DNA from: Wenxinia saemankumensis
Lineage (GTDB): Bacteria; Pseudomonadota; Alphaproteobacteria; Rhodobacterales; Rhodobacteraceae
Reading direction: 5' to 3'
Assembly: GCF_900141735.1 (NCBI RefSeq)
Contig: NZ_FQYO01000001.1
Span: 248,001 to 312,000, forward strand
Length of the DNA stretch: 64,000 bases
Made by a program: the position numbers and the translations under genes. Under the pieces are notes generated by a model that saw nothing but the letters and a program-made list of their open reading frames with translations, had not been told where the DNA came from and did not search any database. Of this stretch, positions 39,148-47,363 are shown one piece after another (within the stretch, counting starts at the first letter, position 1; every line of letters begins with the position of its first letter).

Positions 39148-39263
39148 AACGCCGCGCCCCCGGCCCGTAAAGCGCGCGACCCGCCCGCGCGTCACCCCCG
39201 CGCGCCCGGTGCAGAAAACGGCTTGCACCCCGCGCCGGGCCGGGTAAAAGGCCGCCCACGGTC

Positions 39264-39338
<75 letters not shown>

Positions 39339-39401
39339 GTTTCCCCGACATCGCCGCCCCTGCCCCTCGCCATCCTGCGCGGGCGGCTCTAGGTCCGGGG
39401 C

Positions 39402-40376
39402 ATGGCACAGGCGCACGGGCACCATCACCACCACCATCCGGCCGATCTCGGCGACCGCCGGGTGCTGGGCGCCGTCCTCGTCAATCTCGCGCTGACCGTC
39501 GCGCAGATCGTCGGCGGGATCCTGTCGGGCAGCCTCGCGCTGATCGCGGACGCGCTGCACAACCTCTCGGACGCGGTCTCGCTCGTCATCGCCTTCGCCG
39601 CGCGGCGGATCGCGCGGCGCCCCTCGGATGCGGGGATGACCTTCGGCTATGTTCGGGCCGAGGTTGTCGCGGCGCTGGTCAACTACACGACGCTGATCCT
39701 GATCGGCCTCTACCTGCTGTGGGAGGCGTGGGCGCGCTTCCTCGACCCGCAGCCGATCGAGGGCTGGACGGTGGTCTGGATCGCCGCGCTGGCCCTGCTG
39801 GTCGACGTGGTCACCGCCTGGCTCACCTTCGCCCTGTCGAAGGAAAGCATGAACATCCGCGCCGCCTTCCTGCACAACGTCGCCGACGCGCTGGGATCGG
39901 TCGGGGTGATCGTGGCCGGGGTGCTGGTGATCCTCTACGGCTGGTGGATCGTCGACCCGATCGTCACCGCGATGATCTCGGCCTACATCCTGTGGCACGC
40001 GATCTCCGAGATCGGCGGTGCGATCCGCATCCTGATGCTGGGCGCCCCCGAAGGGGTCGAGACCGGCGAGGTCGTCGACGCCCTGCGCGCGGCCGACGGG
40101 GTGCGCGACCTGCACCACGTCCATCTGTGGCAGATCGACGAATCGAAGCTGGCGCTCGAGGCGCATCTCGTGGTCGATCCCGGGGCCGGGATGGACCGCG
40201 CGGATGCGGTCAAGGCGCGGGTCAAGGCGATGCTGGCCGAACGCTTCGGCATCGGCCACGCGACGCTGGAACTCGAGAGGCCGGGCGATGCCTGCGGCGA
40301 GGCCGAAACGATCGGCCACGATGCCGAGCGCGATCGGGAAGAGGACCCCGGACGGGACCCCGCCCACGCGCACTGA
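39402..40376 (+). CDS. Cation diffusion facilitator metal exporter
   Basis: 324 residues. A CDF (CzcD/ZitB-like) transporter: six membrane segments, metal-site motifs HNLSDAV in helix 2 and HNVADAL in helix 5, and a cytoplasmic C-terminal domain with HHVHLWQIDE. The His-rich start HGHHHHHHP and the acidic His-containing tail point to zinc, though cobalt or cadmium are possible. It starts 63 bases after tRNA-Thr and may use its own promoter, which I could not identify. Confidence 0.93.
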   Translation: MAQAHGHHHHHHPADLGDRRVLGAVLVNLALTVAQIVGGILSGSLALIADALHNLSDAVSLVIAFAARRIARRPSDAGMTFGYVRAEVVAALVNYTTLILIGLYLLWEAWARFLDPQPIEGWTVVWIAALALLVDVVTAWLTFALSKESMNIRAAFLHNVADALGSVGVIVAGVLVILYGWWIVDPIVTAMISAYILWHAISEIGGAIRILMLGAPEGVETGEVVDALRAADGVRDLHHVHLWQIDESKLALEAHLVVDPGAGMDRADAVKARVKAMLAERFGIGHATLELERPGDACGEAETIGHDAERDREEDPGRDPAHAH

Positions 40377-40387
40377 GTCCAGAGGGA

Positions 40388-40427
40388 CAGAAGGTCACCA
40401 GCTGATTTAAGGGCTCAGAAGGTCACC
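40388..40427. repeat. 12-base direct repeat at a convergent gene end
   Basis: CAGAAGGTCACC occurs at 40388-40399 and 40416-40427, the second copy covering the last codons of the Gfo/Idh gene. The 16 bases in between are unusually AT-rich for this genome. Confidence 0.7.
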
Positions 40428-41509
40428 GCCTGTCCCGTCGCCGCGCTTTCCTGCGCGGCGAGGCCCATCCGCACCGCCCAGGCGCCGTCCGCCAGCGTGA
40501 CCTCGACCGGTCCGCCGCCCCGCACGGCCTGGGCGAAGCGCAGGTGCTGAAAATAGGTCGACCCGTTATGGTCCCCCGCCGCCAGAAGCGCGGGATCGAT
40601 CGGGAAATCCTCAATCGCCGGCCCCTTGGGGGACCGGGGCGAGCGGATCACCCGCGGCATCGGCAGCGGCCCCGCCTCCACCGGCCAGAACCGTGAGGGG
40701 CCGGGAACATGCGCCTCGATCTTGCCCGCCGGGCCCAACGCCCAGACCTCCTCCTGGTAGCGAGCGCCCTCGGCGAACATGCACAGCTCAAGCATCGCCC
40801 GGGCGCCGCCCTCGAAATCGACGATCGCGTAGGCATGGTCCCAGATGTCGGGGGCGCGGCCGCCATAGCTCTCGTCGAGATGGTTCACCGCCTGCCCGCC
40901 GCTCGCCATCACGCGCACCGGGTCGGCGCGCAGGATCAGCCGCATCAGGTCGAAGAAGTGGCAGCATTTCTCGACCAGCGTGCCGCCGGTCTGCGCGTTG
41001 AAGCGGTTCCAGTCGCCGACCTTGGGCAGGAAGGGAAAGCGGTGCTCGCGGATCGTCAGCATCCGCGGCCCGCCGGTCGCCGCGTCCACGTCCCGCACCA
41101 GCGCGGCGATGGGCGGCATGTAGCGGTATTCCATCGCCACCCAGACCGGCGCCGGGTAGCTGTCGGCAAAGCGCCGGACGGTCTCGGCCTCGTCCGCGCG
41201 GGTGAAGAGCGGCTTCTCGACCAGGATCGGCCGGGGCGGTCCCGCCGCCGCGATCATGCGGATCTGGTCCAGGTGGTGATGGTTGGGCGAGACGATGACG
41301 AAGGCGTCGAGATCCTCGCGCGCGACCAGCGCCGCGACGCTCTCCTCCACCGCGGCGCCGCCCGCCAGCACGGCGGCGGCGGCCGCGTTCTCGGGCACCG
41401 GATCGTGCAGCGCGGCGACGCGCGCGCCCTCCACCAGGGCGATGTTGCGGATATGCTCGCGCCCCATCATCCCGGCCCCGATGAGGCCGTAGCGCAGCTC
41501 CCGGATCAT
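40415..41509 (-). CDS. Gfo/Idh/MocA family oxidoreductase
   Basis: 364 residues. NAD(P)-dependent sugar or cyclitol dehydrogenase fold: Rossmann motif YGLIGAGMMGREH near the start, SPNHHHLDQ, the conserved LVEKPLF with catalytic Lys near 107, and CCHFFDLMRL with the His. The substrate cannot be deduced. The GntR regulator gene lies immediately upstream in the same direction (a gap of 4 bases), so both form an operon facing the luciferase-like gene cluster. Confidence 0.92.
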   Translation of the reverse strand: MIRELRYGLIGAGMMGREHIRNIALVEGARVAALHDPVPENAAAAAVLAGGAAVEESVAALVAREDLDAFVIVSPNHHHLDQIRMIAAAGPPRPILVEKPLFTRADEAETVRRFADSYPAPVWVAMEYRYMPPIAALVRDVDAATGGPRMLTIREHRFPFLPKVGDWNRFNAQTGGTLVEKCCHFFDLMRLILRADPVRVMASGGQAVNHLDESYGGRAPDIWDHAYAIVDFEGGARAMLELCMFAEGARYQEEVWALGPAGKIEAHVPGPSRFWPVEAGPLPMPRVIRSPRSPKGPAIEDFPIDPALLAAGDHNGSTYFQHLRFAQAVRGGGPVEVTLADGAWAVRMGLAAQESAATGQAVTF

Positions 41510-41513
41510 GGCG

Positions 41514-42248
41514 TCAGCCCTTCCCCATGCGCGAGACATAGGCCGCGCGGTCCGGATCGAACCAGGTGCGCGACACCTCGACCGGCCCCTCCACCGCCGG
41601 CGCGCCGGCCGCCCAGCCCCGGCGGTCGACCCGGCCGACCACACTCCCCGGCGCGGGCGCGAATCCCGCCGGCGCCCAGTCCGGCGCCGCGCCGATCCCG
41701 ACCCGGTCCTCCACCCGGCCGATGATGAGCCCGAAGCGCTCGCGCCAGGCGCGGTAGAGGGATTCCCCCAGTTCCGCGACGGTCAGCCGCGGCACCGCCC
41801 CGGCATCGAGCCAGATCTCCTCCACCGCGACGGCCACCCCGTCGAGCCGCCGCAGGCGCCGGATCCGGTGCGCCTCGGGCGACGTGCCGAAGGGCGGCAG
41901 CGCCGCCGGCTTGCTCAGCCGCCGCACCTCCAGGATCTCGGCGGTCGGCAGGCCGCCCCCGCCCGGCCCCTCCAGCCGGAACAGCGAATAGACCGACGCC
42001 ACCTCGCCCTTGTGCCGCACGTAATTGCCCGAGCCCTGGATCCGCCTCAGCAGGCCCTTGCCCTCCAGTTCGGCCAGCGCCTTGCGCAGCGTGCCGACGC
42101 TGATCCCGTGCGAGGCCGCCATCTCGCGTTCCGGCGGCAGGCGCGCCCCGTCGGGCAGCCGACCGGCGAGGATCTCGCGGATCAGCGCCTCGCTGACCTG
42201 AAGCCAGCGCGGCAGGCCGGCACGTTGCAGGGGGGCGGGTCCGTCCAT
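41514..42248 (-). CDS. GntR/UTRA family transcriptional regulator
   Basis: 244 residues from ATG 42248, chosen because GAGGA lies seven bases upstream; a start 13 codons earlier (42287) is possible. Winged-helix domain LPPEREMAASHGISVGTLRKALAELEGKGLLRRIQGSGNYV (in pieces about 30-80), then a UTRA ligand-binding domain (about 95-240). It probably represses or activates its own operon and the divergent monooxygenase operon in response to a metabolite. Confidence 0.9.
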   Translation of the reverse strand: MDGPAPLQRAGLPRWLQVSEALIREILAGRLPDGARLPPEREMAASHGISVGTLRKALAELEGKGLLRRIQGSGNYVRHKGEVASVYSLFRLEGPGGGGLPTAEILEVRRLSKPAALPPFGTSPEAHRIRRLRRLDGVAVAVEEIWLDAGAVPRLTVAELGESLYRAWRERFGLIIGRVEDRVGIGAAPDWAPAGFAPAPGSVVGRVDRRGWAAGAPAVEGPVEVSRTWFDPDRAAYVSRMGKG

Positions 42249-42262
42249 GGCGTCCTCGGACA

Positions 42263-42303
42263 ATTGATCCACGATTGATGCACTCATTCCCCGCTGCTAT
42301 GCA
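42263..42303 (+). promoter_or_regulatory. Divergent control region: promoter plus ATTGAT direct repeat
   Basis: TTGATG (42275-42280), a 17-base spacer and TATGCA (42298-42303) make a sigma-70-like promoter for the rightward operon, 31 bases before its ATG. The -35 overlaps the second of two ATTGAT copies (42263-42268 and 42274-42279) spaced 11 bases, one helical turn, a plausible GntR operator. Confidence 0.5.
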
Positions 42304-42334
42304 AGGGGCGGCATCGCGCAGGAGACCACGGAAA

Positions 42335-43492
42335 ATGACCGTCGTTCCAATCACCTCGCCGGATCTGGATGCGGCCGAGATCTCGTGGTTCTCGGCCCTG
42401 TGCAGCGACGATTACGCCCAGCTCGGCGTGCCGGAGGGCGCGCTGCGCTCGTCCTTCGCCCATTGCCGCGACATCACGCTCGAGGCCGAGCGGCAGGGCT
42501 TCCGCAACATCCTGTGCCCCTCCTCTTACCAGGTCGGGCAGGACACGCTCAGCTTCGTCGCCGCGATGGCGCCGCTGACGAGCCGGATCAACATGCTCGC
42601 CGCGATCCGCTGCGGCGAGATGCAGCCGATCATGCTGGCCCGCACGATCGCCACGCTCGATCACATGCTGCAGGGGCGGCTGACGCTCAACGTCATCTCC
42701 TCGGACTTCCCCGGCCAGAAGGAGCCCTCGCCCTTCCGCTACCGCCGCAGTCACGAGGTGGTCGAGATCCTGCGCCAGGCCTGGACGCGCGACCGCATCG
42801 ACTATCACGGCGAGATCTACGGTTTCACGGACGTGCCCACCGACCCGGCGCGGCCCTACCAGCAGGGCGGCGGCCCGCTGCTCTATTTCGGTGGCTATTC
42901 CCCCGACGCGCTCGAGCTCTGCGGGGCCCAGTGCGACGTCTACCTGATGTGGCCCGAGGCGAAGGACCAGCTGGCCGAGCGGATGCGCGCCGTCCATGCG
43001 CGCGCAGAGGCGCATGGCCGCACGCTCGATTACGGGCTGCGCGTCCACGTCATCGTCCGCGACACGGAAGCCGAGGCGCGCGACTACGCCGAGCATCTGA
43101 CGGCCCGGCTCGACGACGAGTACGGCAGGCTGATCCGCGAGCGGGCGCATGACGCGTCCTCGCTCGGCGTGTCCCACCAGGCGCGCGCCCGCGAACTTGC
43201 CGACCAGTTCGGTTATGTCGAGCCGCATCTGTGGACCGGGATCGGCCGCGCCCGGTCGGGCTGCGGCGCCGCAATCGTCGGCAGCGCCGACCAGGTCCTG
43301 TCGGAGCTGGAGGCCTATCGCCGGATGGGCATCCGCGCCTTCATCCTGTCGGGCTACCCGCATCTGGACGAGGCGCAACATTTCGGCCGTCTCTGCCTGC
43401 CGGCGCTGGACACCTGCTCTCTGCCGCATATCTACGGCCGGGTTCCCGACACTACACCGCCGACCCCACTCGGCACCGGAGAGAGGCGCTGA
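42335..43492 (+). CDS. LLM-class flavin-dependent monooxygenase (SsuD-like)
   Basis: 385 residues. Luciferase-like barrel related to the alkanesulfonate monooxygenase group: ISWFSALCSDDYAQLGVPEG, MLAAIRCGEMQPIMLARTIATLDHM, GRLTLNVISSDFPGQ, and PLLYFGGYSPDA are shared with that branch. These enzymes use reduced FMN and oxygen to break C-S, C-N or similar bonds. The flavin reductase two genes downstream is the obvious supplier of FMNH2. An AGGAGA ribosome site lies upstream; the substrate is unknown. Confidence 0.9.
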   Translation: MTVVPITSPDLDAAEISWFSALCSDDYAQLGVPEGALRSSFAHCRDITLEAERQGFRNILCPSSYQVGQDTLSFVAAMAPLTSRINMLAAIRCGEMQPIMLARTIATLDHMLQGRLTLNVISSDFPGQKEPSPFRYRRSHEVVEILRQAWTRDRIDYHGEIYGFTDVPTDPARPYQQGGGPLLYFGGYSPDALELCGAQCDVYLMWPEAKDQLAERMRAVHARAEAHGRTLDYGLRVHVIVRDTEAEARDYAEHLTARLDDEYGRLIRERAHDASSLGVSHQARARELADQFGYVEPHLWTGIGRARSGCGAAIVGSADQVLSELEAYRRMGIRAFILSGYPHLDEAQHFGRLCLPALDTCSLPHIYGRVPDTTPPTPLGTGERR

Positions 43493-43494
43493 GA

Positions 43495-44385
43495 ATGGAG
43501 CGGATCGAGATCGCGGAGGGGCTGGACTTCTCGCGCCTCGTCTACGGGATGTGGCGGCTCGGCGACGATGCCGATACCTCGCCCGCCCATGTCCGGGCCA
43601 AGGTCGAGGCCTGTCTCGACCAGGGCATCACGACGATGGACCAGGCCGACATCTACGGCGGCTACATGGCCGAGGAGATCCTCGGCCAGGCGCTGAAGGG
43701 CACCGACCTGCGCGACCGGATCGAGATCGTCACGAAATGCGACATCGTCGCTCCGATGGGCCGCCATGCCGGCGCCCCGGTGAAGCATTACGACACCTCG
43801 CGCGCCCATATCGAGGCGTCGGTCGCGCAATCGCTGCGGCTGATGGGGATCGATCGGATCGACCTGCTGCTGATCCATCGCCCCGACCCGATGATGGATC
43901 CCGAGGAAACGGGGGCCGCGCTCGACGGGCTGGTCGCCTCGGGCAAGGTCCGCGCGGTCGGCGTGTCGAACTTCCGCCCCTGGGACTGGGCGCTGCTGCA
44001 GGGCGCGATGGAGACCACGCTGGTCACCAACCAGATCGAGCTCTCCCTCGCGATGCACGAGGGGTTCACGAATGGCGACGTGGCGCATCTGCAGGCGCTG
44101 CGCCGCCCGATCATGGCCTGGTCCCCGCTCGGCGGCGGCTCGCTCCTGGCCGGGGCGGCACCGGCGCTCGGCGACGCGTTGCGCGCCGTGGCCGCGGAAC
44201 AGGGCGGGGATCCGGCGGCGGTGGCGGTCGCCTGGCTGCTGGCCCATCCCGCCCGCATCCTGCCCGTGATGGGCACCAACAACCTGGACCGGATCCGCCG
44301 CCTCTCCGAGGCGACCCGGATCGAGATCGACCGCCCCACCTGGTTCCGTCTCTATACCGCCGCGCTCGGCCACGAGGTTCCGTGA
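43495..44385 (+). CDS. Aldo/keto reductase (YdhF-like)
   Basis: 296 residues. The family tetrad is visible: Asp and Tyr in DQADIYGGYMAEE, Lys in IVTKCDI, His in LLLIHRPDPMMD; the NADPH site is near WSPLGGG and MGTNNLDRIRRL. The start RIEIAEGLDFSRLVYGMWRLGD resembles E. coli YdhF. It begins 2 bases after the monooxygenase stop and ends in a GTGA overlap with the flavin reductase, so it likely reduces an aldehyde or ketone released by the monooxygenase (inference). Confidence 0.92.
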   Translation: MERIEIAEGLDFSRLVYGMWRLGDDADTSPAHVRAKVEACLDQGITTMDQADIYGGYMAEEILGQALKGTDLRDRIEIVTKCDIVAPMGRHAGAPVKHYDTSRAHIEASVAQSLRLMGIDRIDLLLIHRPDPMMDPEETGAALDGLVASGKVRAVGVSNFRPWDWALLQGAMETTLVTNQIELSLAMHEGFTNGDVAHLQALRRPIMAWSPLGGGSLLAGAAPALGDALRAVAAEQGGDPAAVAVAWLLAHPARILPVMGTNNLDRIRRLSEATRIEIDRPTWFRLYTAALGHEVP

Positions 44386-44891
44386 CCCGCTTCGACCCCG
44401 CCACGGATCCCCGCGCCTTCCGCGGCGCGCTCGGCGCCTTCGCCACCGGCGTGTGCATCGTGACCACCCGCTCGCCGGAGGGCGCGCCGGTCGGCATCAC
44501 CGCCAACAGCTTCGCCTCGGTCTCGCTCGATCCGCCGCTGGTGCTGTGGTCGCCCGCCCGCGCCTCCAGCCGGTTCGAGCTCTTCGCCGCGGCGCCCCGG
44601 TTCGCCATCCACGTGCTGCGTCACGACCAGCACCCGCTCTCCACCGCCTTCACCCGCGACGCCGATCCCGGCATCGACTGGGACGAGGGGATCGACGGAC
44701 TGCCGCTCCTGCCCGAGGCGCTGGCCGTGTTCGAGGCCGTGGCCGAGGCGCGGCACCCGGCCGGGGATCACGACATCGTCGTCGGCCGGGTGATCGCGGC
44801 GCGGCTCGAACGCGGACAGCCGCTCGTCTTCCAGCACGGCGCCTACGGGACCTTCGCCGCGCTCGAAGGCGGCTCGCCCCCCGAAGGCTAG
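44382..44891 (+). CDS. Flavin reductase domain protein
   Basis: 169 residues, GTG start overlapping the aldo/keto reductase stop. RutF/HpaC-type NAD(P)H:FMN reductase: RGALGAFATGVCIVTT, GITANSFASVSLDPPLVLW, and GDHDIVVGRV. It should pass FMNH2 to the luciferase-like monooxygenase of the same operon. Its end meets the CapA gene of the opposite strand across 82 bases containing only short GC inverted repeats. Confidence 0.93.
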   Translation: MTRFDPATDPRAFRGALGAFATGVCIVTTRSPEGAPVGITANSFASVSLDPPLVLWSPARASSRFELFAAAPRFAIHVLRHDQHPLSTAFTRDADPGIDWDEGIDGLPLLPEALAVFEAVAEARHPAGDHDIVVGRVIAARLERGQPLVFQHGAYGTFAALEGGSPPEG

Positions 44892-44973
44892 GCGTCCGTC
44901 CCGTCACTTCGCAGGGATCGAGACCACCTCGGCGACCGGCCCGCCGCGGGCGCGCCGCCTTCGGGGGCGGGAC

Positions 44974-46140
44974 TCACATCAGGTCCGGCAGGTCGCAGGA
45001 CATGCTCCATTCCAGCCGGCAGCACAGCGCCCGGGCCGCGGGGCCGTAGGGTCCGCCCAGGCACATCGCCCCCCGCGGTACCGCGCCCGGCACCGGGGTG
45101 AAGGCCGCCGCCGCCGCGCCCACGCTGGTGCGCGACAGGCGGTTCAGATGCTCGATCGTCGCGGCCCCGCGCCAGGCATCCATCGGCTGCGGCGCGAGAT
45201 GGACGCCGGTCAGGGGCACTGCCTCGAGCGCGGTCAGGCGCGGGCCCTCCGCCGAACCGAGCTCGAAATAGGCCCGGCCCAGCAGCCCGTAATCGTGGCC
45301 CACCGGCAGCCCGTCGCGGATCGCCCCGCCCACGAAGAGCAGGTTTCCGAGCGAGTAGAAGATCGCGTGGTCCGGCCCCGCCTCGACCGCGCGGGGGACA
45401 TGCGGATGATGGCCGATCACCAGGTTCACGCCCGCCTCGTCGACGGCGCGCCGGAACGCCTCGGCCTGACCCCGGTCGAGCGCGATCTCGTTCTCGATCC
45501 CGGCATGGATCGACAGGATCTTCAGCTCCGCCTCGGCCTCGGCCAGATGCCGCAGCACGGCGTCGTACTGGCCCGGCACGCGCCACATCGCCATGCCGGT
45601 CACGCCGTCCGCGGCGGCGAAGCTGGCCGAGCCGATCCCGATCGCCGACATCGCGACCCGCACGCCGCCGATCTCGGCAATGGCGGGGCGCAGCGCCTCC
45701 TCTCCCCGGCCGATCCCGGCGAAGAGGATCGGGCCCCCGCCCTGCGCCGCGCGCTCGAAATGCTCCAGCGTCGCGGCGAGGCCCGGCCAGCCGTGGTCGT
45801 AGGCGTGGTTGTTGGCCAGCGAGAAGGCGTTGACGCCGATCTCGCGCAGGTGGTCGATCTGCGCCGGGTGCGAGCGGAAGACGAAGCTCTTGGGCTGGGC
45901 CACGCCGTCCGTCTCGCTCACCACCGTCTCGACATTGACGAAGACGAGGTCGCCCGTCAGCTCGGTCGCGAGGAAGTCCGTCGTGTGGCCGAGCGGGAAG
46001 GTCCCGAACTTCGACACCGTCCCGGGGCGCGGCGCGGTCCGGCTCTGCGCGAAGTTGACGTCGCCGCCGAAGGTGACGACGAATTCCTGCGCCGCGGCGG
46101 GACCGGCGAGCGCGAGGCAGAGCAGCAGCGCGCGGATCAT
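44974..46140 (-). CDS. CapA-like metallophosphatase-fold protein 1
   Basis: 388 residues with a signal peptide (about 1-17, AAAQ). CapA/PgsA family, related to the poly-gamma-glutamate capsule protein: VTFGGDVNFAQ, VFVNVETVVSE, FSLANNHAYDHG, IGHHPHVPRAVE, IFYSLGNLLF are the metal-site motifs of a calcineurin-like fold. The Cys-containing tail (about 340-388) is extra. It is the last gene of an eight-gene envelope operon; the stop of the other CapA gene overlaps its ATG. No polyglutamate synthase is present, so an enzymatic role on cell-wall material is more likely than capsule transport (inference). Confidence 0.88.
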   Translation of the reverse strand: MIRALLLCLALAGPAAAQEFVVTFGGDVNFAQSRTAPRPGTVSKFGTFPLGHTTDFLATELTGDLVFVNVETVVSETDGVAQPKSFVFRSHPAQIDHLREIGVNAFSLANNHAYDHGWPGLAATLEHFERAAQGGGPILFAGIGRGEEALRPAIAEIGGVRVAMSAIGIGSASFAAADGVTGMAMWRVPGQYDAVLRHLAEAEAELKILSIHAGIENEIALDRGQAEAFRRAVDEAGVNLVIGHHPHVPRAVEAGPDHAIFYSLGNLLFVGGAIRDGLPVGHDYGLLGRAYFELGSAEGPRLTALEAVPLTGVHLAPQPMDAWRGAATIEHLNRLSRTSVGAAAAAFTPVPGAVPRGAMCLGGPYGPAARALCCRLEWSMSCDLPDLM

Positions 46141-47363
46141 TGCAGCAGCGCCGGCAGGTCGGCGGATCCGGCCGCGAACGGCCCGTCCCCGTCGCAGACG
46201 AGGCGCGGCATCAGCGCACGGCCCGGAACGATGCGCTCGACCAGGTCGTGCGCGGCCCGGGCCGCGGGGGCCACCCCGCCCTCGTCCGCGACCGCCAGTT
46301 CGCGCCCCGCGCCCCGGACCATGGCGAGCGCGACCCAGCCCAGTTCCGCGACCGCCGCCCGCGCCCCCAGGCCGAGGGCGAGGTCCCCCTCCGGCGCGGC
46401 GAGGCAGATCCCGATCCGCAGCAGCATCCCCGTCTGCCGGGCAAGCCCGACCTGGCCCGAGACGAAATTGCCGGTCGAATAGGCGACCGGCACCGCGCCG
46501 GACGGGCCCGGTACCGTCTCGACCGGCTGGACGACATGGGGATGGGTGGCGATCACCGCCATCGCCCCGGCCGCCGCCATCTCGGCGGCGAGCGCGCGCT
46601 CGGCCTGGCCGGGAACGTGGGTGTATTCCACCCCCCAATGCGGCAGCACGATCACCCCCGCCACGCCGGGCCGCGCCGCCTCGGCCCGGATCGCGGCCAT
46701 GACCTCGTCCCGGTCGGCAAAGCAGTTCAGCGCCTGCCGCCCCGGATCCGGCACGCCGTTGGTCGAGAATGTGCAGGACAGCAGCGCGATGCGCCCCAGC
46801 GCCGAGGGCAGGTGCAGGACGAAATCCCGCGGCGCCCCCGTCCGGATCGTGCCGCTATGCGGCAGGCCCGCCGCCTCCAGCGCGTCGATCGTGGCGTCCG
46901 CCCCGGCCGAGAACCGGTCGAGCGCGTGGTTGTTCGCCGTGCTCACCGCGTCGATCCCCAGATCGCGCAGGGCCGGCAGCAGCGAGGCATGGTAGTTGAA
47001 GAGCGGGTACGAGCTGTGGACCGTCCCGTCGAACACCGCGCCGGGATCGCCCCGGAAGCCGGACAGCGCAAGGCCCGTGGCGACCGGCCCTTCCAGATTG
47101 GCCACCGCGAGATCGGCCTCGCGCAGGAAGGGCGCCGCCGCGGACCAGAGCGTCCCGAAGCCCGCCGCGTAGGCCTGCCGCTGCAGCGGGGAATGCAGCA
47201 GCACGTCCCCGACGAAGGCGAGGGTGACGCGCCTGTCGTCGCCGCAGGCATTCACGGCCGGCGGCGCGCGGTCATAGGCGGCCCGGCAGGTCTGCGCGGT
47301 CGCCGCCCCGCCCGCGAGGGCGAGGCCGAGGCCCAGGGCCCGAACGAGGGCCGCCGCCCTCAC
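46137..47363 (-). CDS. CapA-like metallophosphatase-fold protein 2
   Basis: 408 residues from GTG, overlapping the L,D-transpeptidase stop. Signal peptide (about 1-23), then CapA-family motifs: LAFVGDVLLHSPLQRQAY, LAVANLEGPVA, STANNHALDRF, LPHWGVEYTHVPGQAERALA, VIATHPHVVQPVE, AYSTGNFVSGQ. This copy has the full HWGxEY signature that the neighbouring copy lacks, so the two are not simple recent duplicates. Probably periplasmic. Confidence 0.9.
   Translation of the reverse strand: MRAAALVRALGLGLALAGGAATAQTCRAAYDRAPPAVNACGDDRRVTLAFVGDVLLHSPLQRQAYAAGFGTLWSAAAPFLREADLAVANLEGPVATGLALSGFRGDPGAVFDGTVHSSYPLFNYHASLLPALRDLGIDAVSTANNHALDRFSAGADATIDALEAAGLPHSGTIRTGAPRDFVLHLPSALGRIALLSCTFSTNGVPDPGRQALNCFADRDEVMAAIRAEAARPGVAGVIVLPHWGVEYTHVPGQAERALAAEMAAAGAMAVIATHPHVVQPVETVPGPSGAVPVAYSTGNFVSGQVGLARQTGMLLRIGICLAAPEGDLALGLGARAAVAELGWVALAMVRGAGRELAVADEGGVAPAARAAHDLVERIVPGRALMPRLVCDGDGPFAAGSADLPALLQ

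Noticed and set aside
44939-44951. Palindrome GCCCGCCGCGGGC as terminator between the flavin reductase and CapA genes
   Set aside because: Only five pairs with a three-base loop; such patterns are frequent by chance at this GC content.
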